From Pseudomonas moorei (GTDB lineage: Bacteria > Pseudomonadota > Gammaproteobacteria > Pseudomonadales > Pseudomonadaceae), in assembly GCF_008801475.1 (NCBI RefSeq), contig NZ_VZPP01000005.1, positions 124,001 through 188,000 of the forward strand: a stretch of DNA of 64,000 nt, in the 5' to 3' direction. Position numbers and translations under genes: made by a program. Below, one piece after another: positions 54,661-64,000 of this stretch. The number at the start of each line of letters is the position of its first letter. Position 1 is the first letter of the stretch. Under the pieces are notes generated by a model. It saw only the letters and a program-made list of their open reading frames with translations, was not told the DNA's origin and ran no database searches.

Positions 54661-57111
54661 ATGACTCAAGAACCACTTGTTCGCGAAGCAGAGGTGGCCG
54701 CATTCCGCGACGCCGTCTTGACCAAACTCACCTACGCGGTGGGCAAAGACCCGGATCACGCTTTCGACCATGACTGGTTCGAAGCCATTGCGCTGGCGGC
54801 GCGTGATCACATGGTCGAGCACTGGATGGACCATACGCGCCAGATCTACCGCAAGGGTCAGAAGCGCGTTTACTACCTGTCCCTGGAATTCCTCATCGGC
54901 CGCTTGCTCTATGACAGCCTGAGCAACCTCGGTTTGCTGGACGTGGCGCGTGAAGCGCTGACCGAGCTGGGCGTGGACCTTGAACGCATCCGCTTGCTGG
55001 AGCCCGACGCGGCGCTCGGCAATGGCGGCCTCGGACGTTTGGCGGCGTGCTTCATGGAAAGTATGTCGACCCTGGGCATCGCCGGTCATGGCTATGGCAT
55101 TCGGTACGAGCATGGCTTGTTCCGTCAGGCCATTGTCGACGGCTGGCAGCAGGAACAGACCGAACACTGGCTGGATTTCGGCAACCCCTGGGAGTTTGAG
55201 CGGCCGGAAGTGGTGTATCCGATAGGCTTCGGCGGTAGCGTCGAGACGGTCACCGATGAAAGCGGAAAATCCAGGCAAGTCTGGCACCCGGCGGAAACCG
55301 TGCGGGCCATTGCCTACGACACGCCGGTGGTCGGCTGGCGCGGGGCGAGCGTGAACACGCTGCGACTGTGGCGTGCCCGGGCCATGGAAGATCTGCACCT
55401 GGAACGTTTCAACGCCGGTGACCACCTGGGTGCAGTCGCCGAAGTGGCCCGGGCCGAAAGTATCTCCCGCGTGCTCTACCCGGCGGACAGCACCGAAGCG
55501 GGCCAGGAACTGCGCCTGCGCCAGGAATACTTCTTCGTTGCCGCGTCCCTGCAGGATTTGCTGCGCCGCCATCGCAACATGCATACCTCGGTGCTGACCC
55601 TGGGCGATCACGCGGCGATCCAGCTCAATGACACCCACCCGTCGATTGCCGTGGCCGAGCTGATGCGTCAATTGGTCGACGTCTACGACGTGGCGTGGGA
55701 CGCCGCCTGGCAGGTCACGGTCGACACGCTTTCCTACACCAACCACACACTGCTGCCCGAAGCGCTGGAAACCTGGCCGGTCGGCTTGATGGAACGCATG
55801 CTGCCGCGGCACATGCAGATCATTTACCTGATCAACGCCCAACACATCGATTCGTTGCGCGCCAAAGGCATTCACGACTTCGACGTGTTGCGTGCGGTAT
55901 CGCTGATCGAAGAAGACAACGGCCGCCGTGTGCGCATGGGTAACCTGGCGTTCCTCGGTTCCCACAGCGTCAATGGCGTGTCCGGGCTGCACACGCAGCT
56001 GATGCGCAAAACCGTGTTCTCCGAACTGCACAAGCTCTACCCGGACCGGATCAACAACAAGACCAATGGCATCACCTTCCGCCGCTGGCTCTATCAGGCC
56101 AACTCCGAACTGACGTCGATGCTGGTCGATGCCCTTGGCCCGGAGCTGCTGGACAACCCTGAAGATCGCTTGCTCGGTCTGGAGTCGTTCGCCGACAAGA
56201 CCGCGTTCCGCAAGGCGTTTGCCGAGCAACGCCTGCACAGCAAAAAAGCCCTGGCCTACATCATTCACGAACGGCTGGGGGTGGCGGTCAACCCGGCGGC
56301 CATGTTCGACGTGCAGGTCAAACGTATCCACGAATACAAGCGGCAACTGCTCAACCTGATGCACACCGTGGCGCTCTACCAGGCGATTCGCGCCGAGCCG
56401 GAGGTCGATTGGGTACCTCGGGTGAAAATCTTTGCCGGCAAGGCGGCGGCGAGTTATCACCAGGCCAAGCTAATCATCAAACTGACCAACGACATCGCCC
56501 GGGTGGTGAACAACGACCCGACCGTGCGCGGGTTACTGAAAGTGGTGTTCCTGCCCAATTACAACGTCAGCCTGGCGGAGAGCATTATCCCGGCGGCGGA
56601 TTTGTCCGAGCAGATCTCCACCGCCGGCTTCGAAGCCTCGGGCACCAGCAACATGAAATTCGGCCTGAATGGCGCATTGACCATCGGTACGCTGGACGGC
56701 GCCAACGTTGAGATGTGCGAACGCATCGGTGCCGAACACATGTTTATCTTCGGCCTCAGTGCCCAGCAGGTCGAAGCGCGCAAGCAGAACCACGAGTTCA
56801 GCGCAGTGCCGGACATCGCCGCCTCCCATCGGCTCAGCGACGTGCTGCAAGCCATTCGTGGCGGGGTGTTCTCGCCGGATGATCCGTCCCGTTACACCGG
56901 ACTGATCGATTCGCTCGTGGATTACGACCGCTTCCTGGTCTGCGCCGATTTCGACTCCTACTGGAATGCGCAAATGCGTGTCGAAGCCCATTGGCATGAC
57001 TCGAACGAGTGGTGGCGCTCCGCGGTGCTGAACACGGCGCGGATGGGCTGGTTTTCGTCCGACCGGACCATCCGTGAGTACGCGACGGATATCTGGAAAG
57101 CACTGGAGTAA
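54661..57111 (+). CDS. glgP: Glycogen/starch phosphorylase
   Basis: This 816-residue enzyme releases glucose-1-phosphate from alpha-glucans using pyridoxal phosphate. The family core includes EPDAALGNGGLGRLAACFMESM, YTNHTLLPEALETW, RRWLYQAN, and the PLP lysine in EASGTSNMKFGLNGALTIGTLDGANVEM. A strong inverted repeat with T-run follows. The gene stands alone, apart from any glg cluster in the window. Confidence 0.96.
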   Translation: MTQEPLVREAEVAAFRDAVLTKLTYAVGKDPDHAFDHDWFEAIALAARDHMVEHWMDHTRQIYRKGQKRVYYLSLEFLIGRLLYDSLSNLGLLDVAREALTELGVDLERIRLLEPDAALGNGGLGRLAACFMESMSTLGIAGHGYGIRYEHGLFRQAIVDGWQQEQTEHWLDFGNPWEFERPEVVYPIGFGGSVETVTDESGKSRQVWHPAETVRAIAYDTPVVGWRGASVNTLRLWRARAMEDLHLERFNAGDHLGAVAEVARAESISRVLYPADSTEAGQELRLRQEYFFVAASLQDLLRRHRNMHTSVLTLGDHAAIQLNDTHPSIAVAELMRQLVDVYDVAWDAAWQVTVDTLSYTNHTLLPEALETWPVGLMERMLPRHMQIIYLINAQHIDSLRAKGIHDFDVLRAVSLIEEDNGRRVRMGNLAFLGSHSVNGVSGLHTQLMRKTVFSELHKLYPDRINNKTNGITFRRWLYQANSELTSMLVDALGPELLDNPEDRLLGLESFADKTAFRKAFAEQRLHSKKALAYIIHERLGVAVNPAAMFDVQVKRIHEYKRQLLNLMHTVALYQAIRAEPEVDWVPRVKIFAGKAAASYHQAKLIIKLTNDIARVVNNDPTVRGLLKVVFLPNYNVSLAESIIPAADLSEQISTAGFEASGTSNMKFGLNGALTIGTLDGANVEMCERIGAEHMFIFGLSAQQVEARKQNHEFSAVPDIAASHRLSDVLQAIRGGVFSPDDPSRYTGLIDSLVDYDRFLVCADFDSYWNAQMRVEAHWHDSNEWWRSAVLNTARMGWFSSDRTIREYATDIWKALE

Positions 57112-57149
57112 CTGTTCGTCCGGCTCGATATACTGGCGCTTCGGAAAAG

Positions 57150-57220
57150 ATCGCAGCCTTCGGCGGCTCCTGCAGATGAATACATCGTCCTGTAGGCGCC
57201 GCCGAAGGCTGCGATTTTTT
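57150..57220. terminator. Long inverted repeat and likely terminator after glgP
   Basis: ATCGCAGCCTTCGGCGGC (57150-57167) pairs perfectly with its inverse (57198-57215), which is followed by six T in total on the plus strand and by four A on the left. The stem belongs to another REP-like family of Pseudomonas (GCAGCCTTCGG type) and should also end glgP transcripts. Confidence 0.75.
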
Positions 57221-57272
57221 GGGGCTGGCCAGTAGGCTAGTCTTTCAGGGATCGGGCTCAAGGATATGGACC

Positions 57273-60200
57273 ATGCAATGGATGTTCATGCTGATCGGAC
57301 TGGTACTCGGCTGGCTACTCGATGAGTCATTCAGCGAGGCGCTGCTGGGCGCATTACTCGGACTGGGTATCGGCCAGGCCATTCGCGTCGCCCATCTGAG
57401 CTCCGAGGCGCAAGAGCACAAGCGCCTGCTGGAGCAGGCACGGACGGCCCTGCAAGCAGTCGAACAACGGTTGGCGGTGCTGGAGGTGTCTGGTGTCAAA
57501 GCGCCCGAAGCCAGCCAGACGATGGCCAGTGAACCCGTTATTGCCCCTGAGACCCTGCTGGATCAGAGTCCTGCCGCCACCCCGGAGCTGATCTGGGAAC
57601 TCCCGCCTGAACTCGAACCGATCCCTGCTGCGGCCAGTGAAATCGGCCATGCGCAACCCGTAGATGCCTGGAAGCCCGAAACGCTTGCACGTGAACCACG
57701 GCAGCCCGTCACCCCGCGTGGCCCGAACTTCATCGACAGCGCTATTGCCCGCGCCCGCGCGTGGCTGTTGGGTGGCAACACTGTGTTGCGGGTCGGGGTG
57801 GTGTTGTTGTTCCTTGGCCTGGCCTTTTTGCTGCGTTACGCCACCGAAGGCGTGGTGGTGCCGATCGAGTTGCGCTACGCCGGCGTTGCAGCGGCGGCAC
57901 TGGGGCTGCTCGGGCTGGGTTGGTGGCTGAGAAAGCGCAACACCGGTTACGCCTTGATCGTGCAGGGTACCGGGGTCGCGGTGTTGTACCTGACGGTGTT
58001 TGCCGCGATGCGCCTGCATCCATTGCTCGATCCCTCGGCAGCGTTTGGCATTCTGGTGGCAATCACCGTGTTCTCGGCCATTCTCGCCATCACCCAGGAT
58101 GCCCTCGGGCTGGCTGCCGTTGCGGCACTGGGCGGGTTCGCCGCGCCGATCCTGGCCTCCACCGGCACCGGTAGTCATGTCGCGCTGTTCAGCTACTTCG
58201 CCTTGCTCAATGCCGGCATTTTCGCCATCGCCTGGTTCAAGGCCTGGCGCCTGCTGAACGTCATTGGCTTTGTCGGCACCTTCGGCATCGGTTTCGCCTG
58301 GGGCCTGCGTTCTTACACGCCGGAACTGCTGTGGAGCACCGAGCCGTTCTTGATCCTGTTTTTCCTCATGTACCTGGCCATCGGGCTGCTGTTCGCCCGA
58401 CGCAAACTGCTGCAGATGAACGATGCGCCGCAGGATGGCGATCGCGATGCGCTGTTGCACTGGTCGTCGCGCAAGGGTGACTACGTTGACGGCACCTTGC
58501 TGTTCGGCCCGCCGCTGGTGGGTTTTGGTTTGCAGTTCGCGCTGGTGCAGCATCTGGAGTTCGCCGCCGCTTACAGCGCCTTGGCGCTGGGCATCCTCTA
58601 CATGGGGTTGGCGCGTCTGCTGATGGGCGGACGCGCCATGTTGCTGGGAGAAACCTGCCTGGCCCTGGGGGTGATCTTTACCAGTCTGGCGATACCGCTG
58701 GGGCTGGATGCGCGCTGGACGACCGCCGCATGGGCCGTGGAAGGCGCGGGGATTTTCTGGCTTGGCTTGCGTCAGCAACGGCCGCTGGCCCGGGCCTTTG
58801 CCCTGTTGCTGCAGCTGGGGTCGGCGCTGGCTTTCCTCAGCGAGTTGCGTGACGGCGAGCGCAGTCTGCTTGACGGCGCACCGTTGGGCGCACTGCTGCT
58901 GGGCGTGGCATTGCTGTTCAGTTTCAATCAATTGCGCAAAGCCATGCCGGCGCAAACCAGGGCTTGGGAGCGCCAGGGCATGCCCGTGCTGGGCTGCCTT
59001 GGGCTGGCGTTTCTCTTTCTGCTGGCACCGCTGTTTTTCTTTGCCCATGGCACCGTAATCAGTTGGGCCCTGGCCGGGTTGCTGACGTTGTTGGTCGGCC
59101 TGCATGTGTCATCGCGGACAATGTTGTTCACTGCACTGGCCGTGCAATTGTTGGCGGGTGCGATGTTTCTCACCGCGTGGCCGTTGACCGCTGAAACGCT
59201 GCGACCCCTGGCCCATGGTGGATTCTGGGCGCCATTGTTGCTGGGGGTGGCGGCGTTGGTCGGGGCCTGGCGCATGCAAGTGGGCAATCCTGCCATGGCG
59301 CTTGATGGGCTGATCCGGCAGCGATTGTCTCCAGCGTGGCTGGCGTGGGGCGCGGCCTGGTGGGCGCTGGCTTGGGCCTGTGAAGTGCTGCGCTTTGCAC
59401 CGCTGAATCTGCAAGCGACCTTGCTGCTGGCTGTCGCGGCCGTGAGCGTGGCGCTGTGGACGGTGCTGGCGCTGCGCTTGAAATGGCCATCGCTCGGGGT
59501 GCTCTGTACCTTGCTGATTCCGGCGGCCGGGCTGGTGTTGCTCGCCGCCTGGCACGCGCGTTATCACCCGGCGGCCAACTTCGGATGGCTGGTGTGGGCG
59601 GCGGTGTTCGCCGTGCATTTCATCTCCCTGCGACGTTTGGCGGCCCTGCTGCCAGCGCAGGCTGCAAGTGCCGCCCATGTGCTCGGCTGCTGGCTGTTGA
59701 TCGGCGTGCTGGCCCTGGAGCTGCGTTACGGTCTGCTGCTGATGTCCGAGCAGTACAACGCCTGGCGTTGGCTGGGCTGGGCGATGCTGCCGAGCCTGTA
59801 TCTGGTCTTGATGGCGTCCCCGCGCCCATGGCCGTGGCCGGTGTCGGCTTACCCTCGCGAGTACCGCGTGTACGCCGCCGCGCCGCTGGCAGGGCTGATG
59901 CTGGTCTGGTTCTGGCTGGCCAATATCATCAGCGACGGCAGCGCCGAGCCGCTGCCCTATGTGCCGCTGATCAACCCGCTGGAGCTGGGGCTGTTGTTTG
60001 CGTTGTTCGGCGTCTACGTCTGGTCGCGCAGCGCGGTGGCACAACTGGCGCTCCACCAGGGTTACGCGACCCTTGTTTCGCAACGGGTCGTCGGGGTTTC
60101 GCTGTTTGCGTTCTTCACGGCGTTGGTGATGCGCGCGGCGCACCATTGGGGCGGCGTGCCATTCGAGCTGGATGCATTGCTCGAATCCATGTTGGTGCAG

Positions 60201-60494
60201 GCCGGGCTGTCGATCGTCTGGACCCTGATGGCTCTGGGTCTGATGATCGGCGGCCATTTGCGCGGTCGCCGCGAAGTCTGGCTGATCGGTGCAGCGCTGA
60301 TCGGTGTGGTGGTGGCCAAGCTGTTCTTTGTTGAGTTGAGTAACCGCGGCGGGCTGGCGCGGATCGTCTCGTTCATCGGCGTTGGCGTTTTGCTGCTGGT
60401 GGTGGGCTATTTCGCCCCGTTGCCACCCAAGCGCGCCGAGCCTGTGGCGGGTCCTGAAAAACCGGTCCCGGAATCCGAAGGAGTGTCGTCTTGA
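57273..60494 (+). CDS. DUF2339 large multi-spanning membrane protein
   Basis: This 1073-residue protein has an N-terminal membrane segment, a short coiled coil (SSEAQEHKRLLEQARTALQAVEQRL), a Pro/Glu-rich region, then about 25 or more membrane helices from residue 190 on (LLGGNTVLRVGVVLLFLGLAFLLRYA is the DUF2339 start). No function is established to my knowledge. AAGGA precedes the ATG at 57273. The stop overlaps the DUF3999 start, so they form a unit conserved next to fbp in Pseudomonas. Confidence 0.9.
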   Translation: MQWMFMLIGLVLGWLLDESFSEALLGALLGLGIGQAIRVAHLSSEAQEHKRLLEQARTALQAVEQRLAVLEVSGVKAPEASQTMASEPVIAPETLLDQSPAATPELIWELPPELEPIPAAASEIGHAQPVDAWKPETLAREPRQPVTPRGPNFIDSAIARARAWLLGGNTVLRVGVVLLFLGLAFLLRYATEGVVVPIELRYAGVAAAALGLLGLGWWLRKRNTGYALIVQGTGVAVLYLTVFAAMRLHPLLDPSAAFGILVAITVFSAILAITQDALGLAAVAALGGFAAPILASTGTGSHVALFSYFALLNAGIFAIAWFKAWRLLNVIGFVGTFGIGFAWGLRSYTPELLWSTEPFLILFFLMYLAIGLLFARRKLLQMNDAPQDGDRDALLHWSSRKGDYVDGTLLFGPPLVGFGLQFALVQHLEFAAAYSALALGILYMGLARLLMGGRAMLLGETCLALGVIFTSLAIPLGLDARWTTAAWAVEGAGIFWLGLRQQRPLARAFALLLQLGSALAFLSELRDGERSLLDGAPLGALLLGVALLFSFNQLRKAMPAQTRAWERQGMPVLGCLGLAFLFLLAPLFFFAHGTVISWALAGLLTLLVGLHVSSRTMLFTALAVQLLAGAMFLTAWPLTAETLRPLAHGGFWAPLLLGVAALVGAWRMQVGNPAMALDGLIRQRLSPAWLAWGAAWWALAWACEVLRFAPLNLQATLLLAVAAVSVALWTVLALRLKWPSLGVLCTLLIPAAGLVLLAAWHARYHPAANFGWLVWAAVFAVHFISLRRLAALLPAQAASAAHVLGCWLLIGVLALELRYGLLLMSEQYNAWRWLGWAMLPSLYLVLMASPRPWPWPVSAYPREYRVYAAAPLAGLMLVWFWLANIISDGSAEPLPYVPLINPLELGLLFALFGVYVWSRSAVAQLALHQGYATLVSQRVVGVSLFAFFTALVMRAAHHWGGVPFELDALLESMLVQAGLSIVWTLMALGLMIGGHLRGRREVWLIGAALIGVVVAKLFFVELSNRGGLARIVSFIGVGVLLLVVGYFAPLPPKRAEPVAGPEKPVPESEGVSS

Positions 60495-61861
60495 GGCAAA
60501 AGTTGAACCTGGGTTGGTTGGGCGCAATGGCGATGGGCGTGGCGATGATGGCTGGCGCCCAGGACAAACCGGCGGATTTCGCGACGCAGGTGCCGTTGTC
60601 CGTCAGTGGCAACGGTCCGTGGTATCGCCTTGAGCTGCCCTTGGCTGTGCAACTGAATGCCCGGCAGGCTGACTTGAGCGATGTGCGCGTGTTCAATGCC
60701 GCAGGCGATGTGCAGGCCTACGCGCTGGCTCGGGAAACCGCACAAACCGCGCAAGACCGCGTGCTCACCGAGGTGAAATGGTTCCCGCTGTATAACCGGA
60801 TGGACGCCACCGAACATGCGCCGAGCGTGCGGGTGCAGTCGAGCGCCAATGGCACGCTGGTCCAGGTGCAGCCCTCCAGTCAGCTGGAGGCCGGCGAAGA
60901 AGAATTGCGTGGCTGGCTGCTCGACGCCAGCGCCATCAAGGCGCCGTTGCAGCGGTTGATCCTTGACTGGACCAGCGAGCGTGACGGTTTTCAGCGATTC
61001 AGTATCGAGGCCAGCGACGATTTGCAGCATTGGCAGCCCTGGGGCGAAGGGCAGGTCGCGCGGCTGACGTTTGCGGACGAGCAGGTCGAACAGCATGAAG
61101 TCAGCCTGCCGGGACAGCCTGCGCGCTACTTGCGCCTGTTGTGGGATACCCCGCATTCGGCTCCGACCCTCACCTCGGCGCAACTGGAGAGCGCCAGTAC
61201 TCGCAGCCTGCCGCTGCCGTTGGTCTGGTCGCAAGTGTTGGCCGGCAGCAGCGTCAAGCCTGGCGAATACACCTGGCAATTGCCGATGGGGCTCAATGTC
61301 GAGCGGATACAGGTCGAGTTGAGCCAGCCCAACAGTCTGGCGCCGGTGACCTTGTCTGGCCGGCGGGACAGCAGCCTGCCGTGGCAGCCGTTGAGCAATG
61401 GTTTGCTTTATCGTCTGACGCAGAATGGTCAGGACGTGGTGCAGAACGAATTACAGCTGCCACGGCAAGTCGTGCAGCAATTGAAGCTGACCGTTGATGA
61501 GCGCGGCGGAGGTTTGGGCGCACAAGCGCCTGGCTTGAAATTCGCCGTGCGCGCCACGCAATTGGTGTTCCTGGCCCGTGGGCCCGGTCCTTACACGCTG
61601 GCGCTGGGAAATTCGGCGGTGAAGGCAGCGAATCTGCCGTTGGCCACGCTGATTCCGGATTACAGCGCAGCGAAACTGGCGACGCTGGGCAAGGCCTCGG
61701 TCGATGGCGCGGCGACCATTGCGCCGGTGGCTTCGTCCGTGCAGGCCACGTCGGGCACTGACTGGAAAAAATTTGGCCTGTGGGCGGTGTTGTTGCTGAG
61801 CGTTGTATTCCTGGCGGCGATGGCGTTCAGTCTGCTGCGCAAACCGCCCGCCAACCCATGA
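60491..61861 (+). CDS. DUF3999 exported protein, TTG start
   Basis: This 456-residue protein has a signal peptide (to about MMAGAQ-DK), a long beta-rich periplasmic part (about 30-420) and one C-terminal membrane helix (FGLWAVLLLSVVFLAAMAFSLL), typical of DUF3999. The start codon is TTG at 60491 (TTGA overlap with the DUF2339 stop), with AAGGAG seven bases before it. Probably works with the DUF2339 protein; the role is unknown. Confidence 0.88.
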   Translation: MRQKLNLGWLGAMAMGVAMMAGAQDKPADFATQVPLSVSGNGPWYRLELPLAVQLNARQADLSDVRVFNAAGDVQAYALARETAQTAQDRVLTEVKWFPLYNRMDATEHAPSVRVQSSANGTLVQVQPSSQLEAGEEELRGWLLDASAIKAPLQRLILDWTSERDGFQRFSIEASDDLQHWQPWGEGQVARLTFADEQVEQHEVSLPGQPARYLRLLWDTPHSAPTLTSAQLESASTRSLPLPLVWSQVLAGSSVKPGEYTWQLPMGLNVERIQVELSQPNSLAPVTLSGRRDSSLPWQPLSNGLLYRLTQNGQDVVQNELQLPRQVVQQLKLTVDERGGGLGAQAPGLKFAVRATQLVFLARGPGPYTLALGNSAVKAANLPLATLIPDYSAAKLATLGKASVDGAATIAPVASSVQATSGTDWKKFGLWAVLLLSVVFLAAMAFSLLRKPPANP

Positions 61862-61879
61862 AGTCGGGTGCTTCGGATC

Positions 61880-61946
61880 CAATCGCGAGCAGGCTCGCTC
61901 CCACAAGGAAAACGCGGTACCTGTGGGAGCGGGCTTGCCCGCGATA
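61880..61946. repeat. Inverted REP pair
   Basis: ATCGCGAGCAGGCTCGCTCC and TGTGGGAGCGGGCTTGCCC, from two REP variants, face each other between the DUF3999 and fbp genes. Confidence 0.85.
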
Positions 61947-62133
61947 GCGGTCGATCAGTCGACAGAAAGGCTGGGATAACCGCTACTTTTCGGCTCACAC
62001 CCGGACCATTTCCATCTACGCTGAACCCCGCGCATGAACTCTCTTCGGTCGATCACGTCTGATAGGAGGAAATGCGCCCCGACTCGCGTTAAACTGCGCG
62101 GGTTTTTAGCCCCCCATTCCTCCGGAGCCTTCC

Positions 62134-63144
62134 ATGTCCCGCGTTACCTTGAGTCGCTATTTGATTGAGCAGACCCGCAGCAACAACACTCCTGCCGATC
62201 TGCGCTTCCTGATCGAAGTGGTGGCGCGTGCCTGCAAGGAGATCAGCCACGCCGTTTCCAAAGGCGCCCTGGGTGGCGTACTGGGCAGCATGGGCACCGA
62301 AAACGTCCAGGGCGAAGTGCAGAAGAAGCTCGACGTTCTGTCCAACGAGATCCTGCTCGAAGCCAACGAATGGGGCGGTCACCTGGCCGGCATGGCGTCC
62401 GAAGAAATGGACAACGCCTACCAGATCCCGGGCAAATACCCGAAAGGCGCCTACCTGCTGGTATTCGACCCGCTGGACGGTTCGTCGAACATCGACATCA
62501 ACGCGCCGGTCGGTACCATCTTCTCGGTGCTGCGTTGCCCGAGCGAATACCTGAGCCAGAACGAAGCCTTGAATGAAAAGGCCTTCCTGCAGCCAGGCAC
62601 CCAGCAAGTGGCCGCCGGTTATGCCATCTACGGTCCGCAGACCATGCTGGTCCTGACCCTGGGCGACGGCGTCAAAGGCTTCACCCTGGACCGCGAAATG
62701 GGCAGCTTCGTGCTGACCCACGAAGACATCACCATTCCTGAAACCACCCAGGAATTCGCCATCAACATGTCCAATCAGCGTCACTGGGAAGCCCCGGTGC
62801 AACGCTACGTCAGCGAGTTGCTGGCAGGCGAAGAAGGTCCGCTGAAAAAGAACTACAACATGCGCTGGGTCGCGGCGATGGTGGCGGACGTGCACCGCAT
62901 CCTGACACGTGGCGGTCTGTTCATGTACCCGCGCGACAGCCGCGAGCCATCGAAGCCGGGCAAACTGCGCCTGATGTACGAAGCCAACCCGATGTCGTTC
63001 CTGGTGGAACAGGCGGGCGGCGCGTCCACCGACGGCCACCAGCGCATCCTCGACATCAAGCCTGACGGCCTGCACCAGCGTGTTGCGGTGTTCCTCGGCT
63101 CGAAAGAAGAAGTTGCACGCGTCACGGCTTACCACAAGGAATAA
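62134..63144 (+). CDS. fbp: Fructose-1,6-bisphosphatase, class I
   Basis: This 336-residue gluconeogenic enzyme has the metal site [16 protein letters not shown] and the substrate loop [49 protein letters not shown] precedes the ATG. It leads a two-gene unit with a DUF924 gene three bases on. Confidence 0.97.
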   Translation: MSRVTLSRYLIEQTRSNNTPADLRFLIEVVARACKEISHAVSKGALGGVLGSMGTENVQGEVQKKLDVLSNEILLEANEWGGHLAGMASEEMDNAYQIPGKYPKGAYLLVFDPLDGSSNIDINAPVGTIFSVLRCPSEYLSQNEALNEKAFLQPGTQQVAAGYAIYGPQTMLVLTLGDGVKGFTLDREMGSFVLTHEDITIPETTQEFAINMSNQRHWEAPVQRYVSELLAGEEGPLKKNYNMRWVAAMVADVHRILTRGGLFMYPRDSREPSKPGKLRLMYEANPMSFLVEQAGGASTDGHQRILDIKPDGLHQRVAVFLGSKEEVARVTAYHKE

Positions 63145-63147
63145 ACC

Positions 63148-63750
63148 ATGAACGCGCCCTGGCAGCCGTTGCTCGAATGGTGGTTCGGTAAAGCCGAATC
63201 TTCCAGGGAAGTCGCGGCTGACAAGGGCAAGTTATGGTTCGGCAAGCGTGACAGCCAGGACCTCGAAGCGCGCACGCGTTTCGGGGGCCAGGTCGAGCAG
63301 GCACTGACCGGCGGTTTGACCGATTGGGCGCAATGCCCCGAAGGTTGGCTGGCGCTGGTGCTGCTACTCGATCAACTCCCGCGAATGATCTTTCGCGACT
63401 CCCCCAAGGCTTTTTCCGGTGACATCAGGGCTCAGGCGCTGGTCGCGCAGGGCATTGCTGCGGATTTCGATCGACAGTTAAGACCCATCCAGCGTGTGTT
63501 TATCTACCTGGTGTTCGAACACAGCGAGCATCTGGCGGCACAGAACGAAGGTGTTTCGCGCTACATTGATCTGTTGGCGCAGCAACCGGAAGCCGACCGC
63601 GCACTGTTTACCGATTACCTGGATTTCGCCGAGCGGCATCAGAAAGTGATTGCGCGGTTTGGACGGTTTCCGCATCGCAATGCGGTGTTGGGGCGGGAGT
63701 CTACGGCTGAGGAGTTGGCGTTTCTGTCGAAACCGGGGTCACGGTTTTAA
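63148..63750 (+). CDS. DUF924 family protein
   Basis: This 200-residue, mostly helical cytoplasmic protein has the DUF924 motifs EWWFGKAES, KLWFGK, WLALVLLLDQLPRMIFRDSPKAFSGD, VFIYLVFEHSE and RFPHRNAVLGRESTAEELAFL. The family resembles tetratricopeptide-like helical proteins, with no known role. It begins three bases after fbp. Confidence 0.93.
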   Translation: MNAPWQPLLEWWFGKAESSREVAADKGKLWFGKRDSQDLEARTRFGGQVEQALTGGLTDWAQCPEGWLALVLLLDQLPRMIFRDSPKAFSGDIRAQALVAQGIAADFDRQLRPIQRVFIYLVFEHSEHLAAQNEGVSRYIDLLAQQPEADRALFTDYLDFAERHQKVIARFGRFPHRNAVLGRESTAEELAFLSKPGSRF

Positions 63751-63773
63751 ATCTTCATTTCGGCTGATGCCTT

Positions 63774-63865
63774 CATCGCGGGCAAGCCCGCTCTCACAGT
63801 GATCTGGTCGGACACAGCATAGGTGTTCGCCGAAGATTCCTGTGGGAGCTGGCTTGCCAGCGATG
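63774..63865. repeat. Inverted REP pair
   Basis: ATCGCGGGCAAGCCCGCTC and TGTGGGAGCTGGCTTGCCAG face each other between the DUF924 gene and the chemotaxis receptor gene. Confidence 0.85.
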
Positions 63866-63882
63866 AGGCCGGTAAGACCGGC

Positions 63883-64000
63883 TTAGATCCTGAAACTACC
63901 CACCAGATGCTTCAACCGCGCCGCCTGCTGCTCGAGGTCGGCACAGGCACGCAAGGTTGCCTGCAGGTTCTCCACGCCTTCCTGGTTCAGCGTGTTGATC
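63883..64000 (-). CDS. Methyl-accepting chemotaxis protein, C-terminal fragment
   Basis: The last 38 codons (ending ENLQATLRACADLEQQAARLKHLVGSFRI) are in the window; the gene enters from the right edge. The final LKxLVGxFRI motif with the preceding amphipathic helix is the usual end of Pseudomonas chemoreceptors. Nothing can be said of the ligand. Confidence 0.85.
   Translation of the reverse strand, partial: INTLNQEGVENLQATLRACADLEQQAARLKHLVGSFRI

Noticed and set aside
57354..59105. 583-codon minus-strand frame within the DUF2339 gene
   Set aside because: Rich in Gln, Arg and Gly with no motif, and the opposite frame encodes regular membrane helices. Similar shadows at 54655-56460, 59109-60527 and 30618-32510 were dropped for the same reason.

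Overview
The window looks like the chromosome of a fluorescent-group Pseudomonas. The coding is GC-rich, intergenic REP sequences of the type 'TGTGGGAGCGGGCTTGCCC' are numerous, and the gene order, as I remember it, matches the P. aeruginosa PAO1 block PA5110-PA5155 (fbp, DUF3999/DUF2339 pair, typA, thiI, glnA, ntrBC, trmL, secB, grxC, gpmI, envC, ctpA, hisBHAF, mutY, yggX, tRNA-Phe, amino-acid ABC transporter). No database search was possible, so the species is inferred.

Layout. (1) 1-8.7 kb: a polar amino acid ABC transporter operon (minus strand), a GabP-like permease behind a likely sigma-54 promoter, two tandem paralogous small proteins, an alpha/beta hydrolase, an exported small protein, a broken TauE/SafE permease gene and a lipoprotein. 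(2) 8.74-26.19 kb: a genomic island of about 17.4 kb in the 3' end of tRNA-Phe. An intact tRNA stands at the right end and a 44-bp copy of its 3' part at the left end. The island holds a PD-(D/E)XK protein, an HNH endonuclease, a PH/SHOCT protein, two complete tyrosine recombinases (one translationally coupled to a DUF927 ATPase), several unknown genes including a 41-codon Cys-rich ORF, a Sel1-repeat protein, a ClpP-fold membrane protein, and a three-gene SIR2 / ABC-3C middle component / Rad50-like operon with the architecture of a Lamassu (DdmABC-like) anti-phage system. (3) 26.3-32.3 kb: yggX-mutY-asmA in overlapping order, a PanZ-like protein and an OFA-family MFS transporter. (4) 32.5-36.5 kb: hisB-hisH-DUF2164-hisA-hisF and a periplasmic solute-binding protein. 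(5) 36.6-41.8 kb: gpmI, envC-like, ctpA and a divergent polysaccharide deacetylase, all on the minus strand. (6) 41.9-44.4 kb: a rhodanese-like protein without the usual Cys, grxC, secB, trmL, a membrane-anchored protein and a three-copy tandem repeat. (7) 44.7-50.3 kb: the nitrogen block ntrC-ntrB ... glnA, with an NtrC box before ntrB and a sigma-54 promoter before glnA. (8) 50.4-64 kb: thiI, typA, a YkgJ-type cysteine-cluster protein, glgP, DUF2339/DUF3999, fbp, DUF924 and the 3' end of a chemotaxis receptor gene.

How the parts fit together. The core segments are housekeeping: nitrogen assimilation (glnA/ntrBC, probably gabP through sigma-54), histidine biosynthesis, central carbon (gpmI, glgP, fbp), cell-wall hydrolase activation (envC, ctpA) and iron/DNA repair (yggX, mutY). 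The island is the accessory part. Its content (two recombinases, nuclease-like genes and a SIR2-Rad50 operon) fits a tRNA-borne defence island. A short CG-rich motif recurs near its nuclease-like and SIR2 genes.
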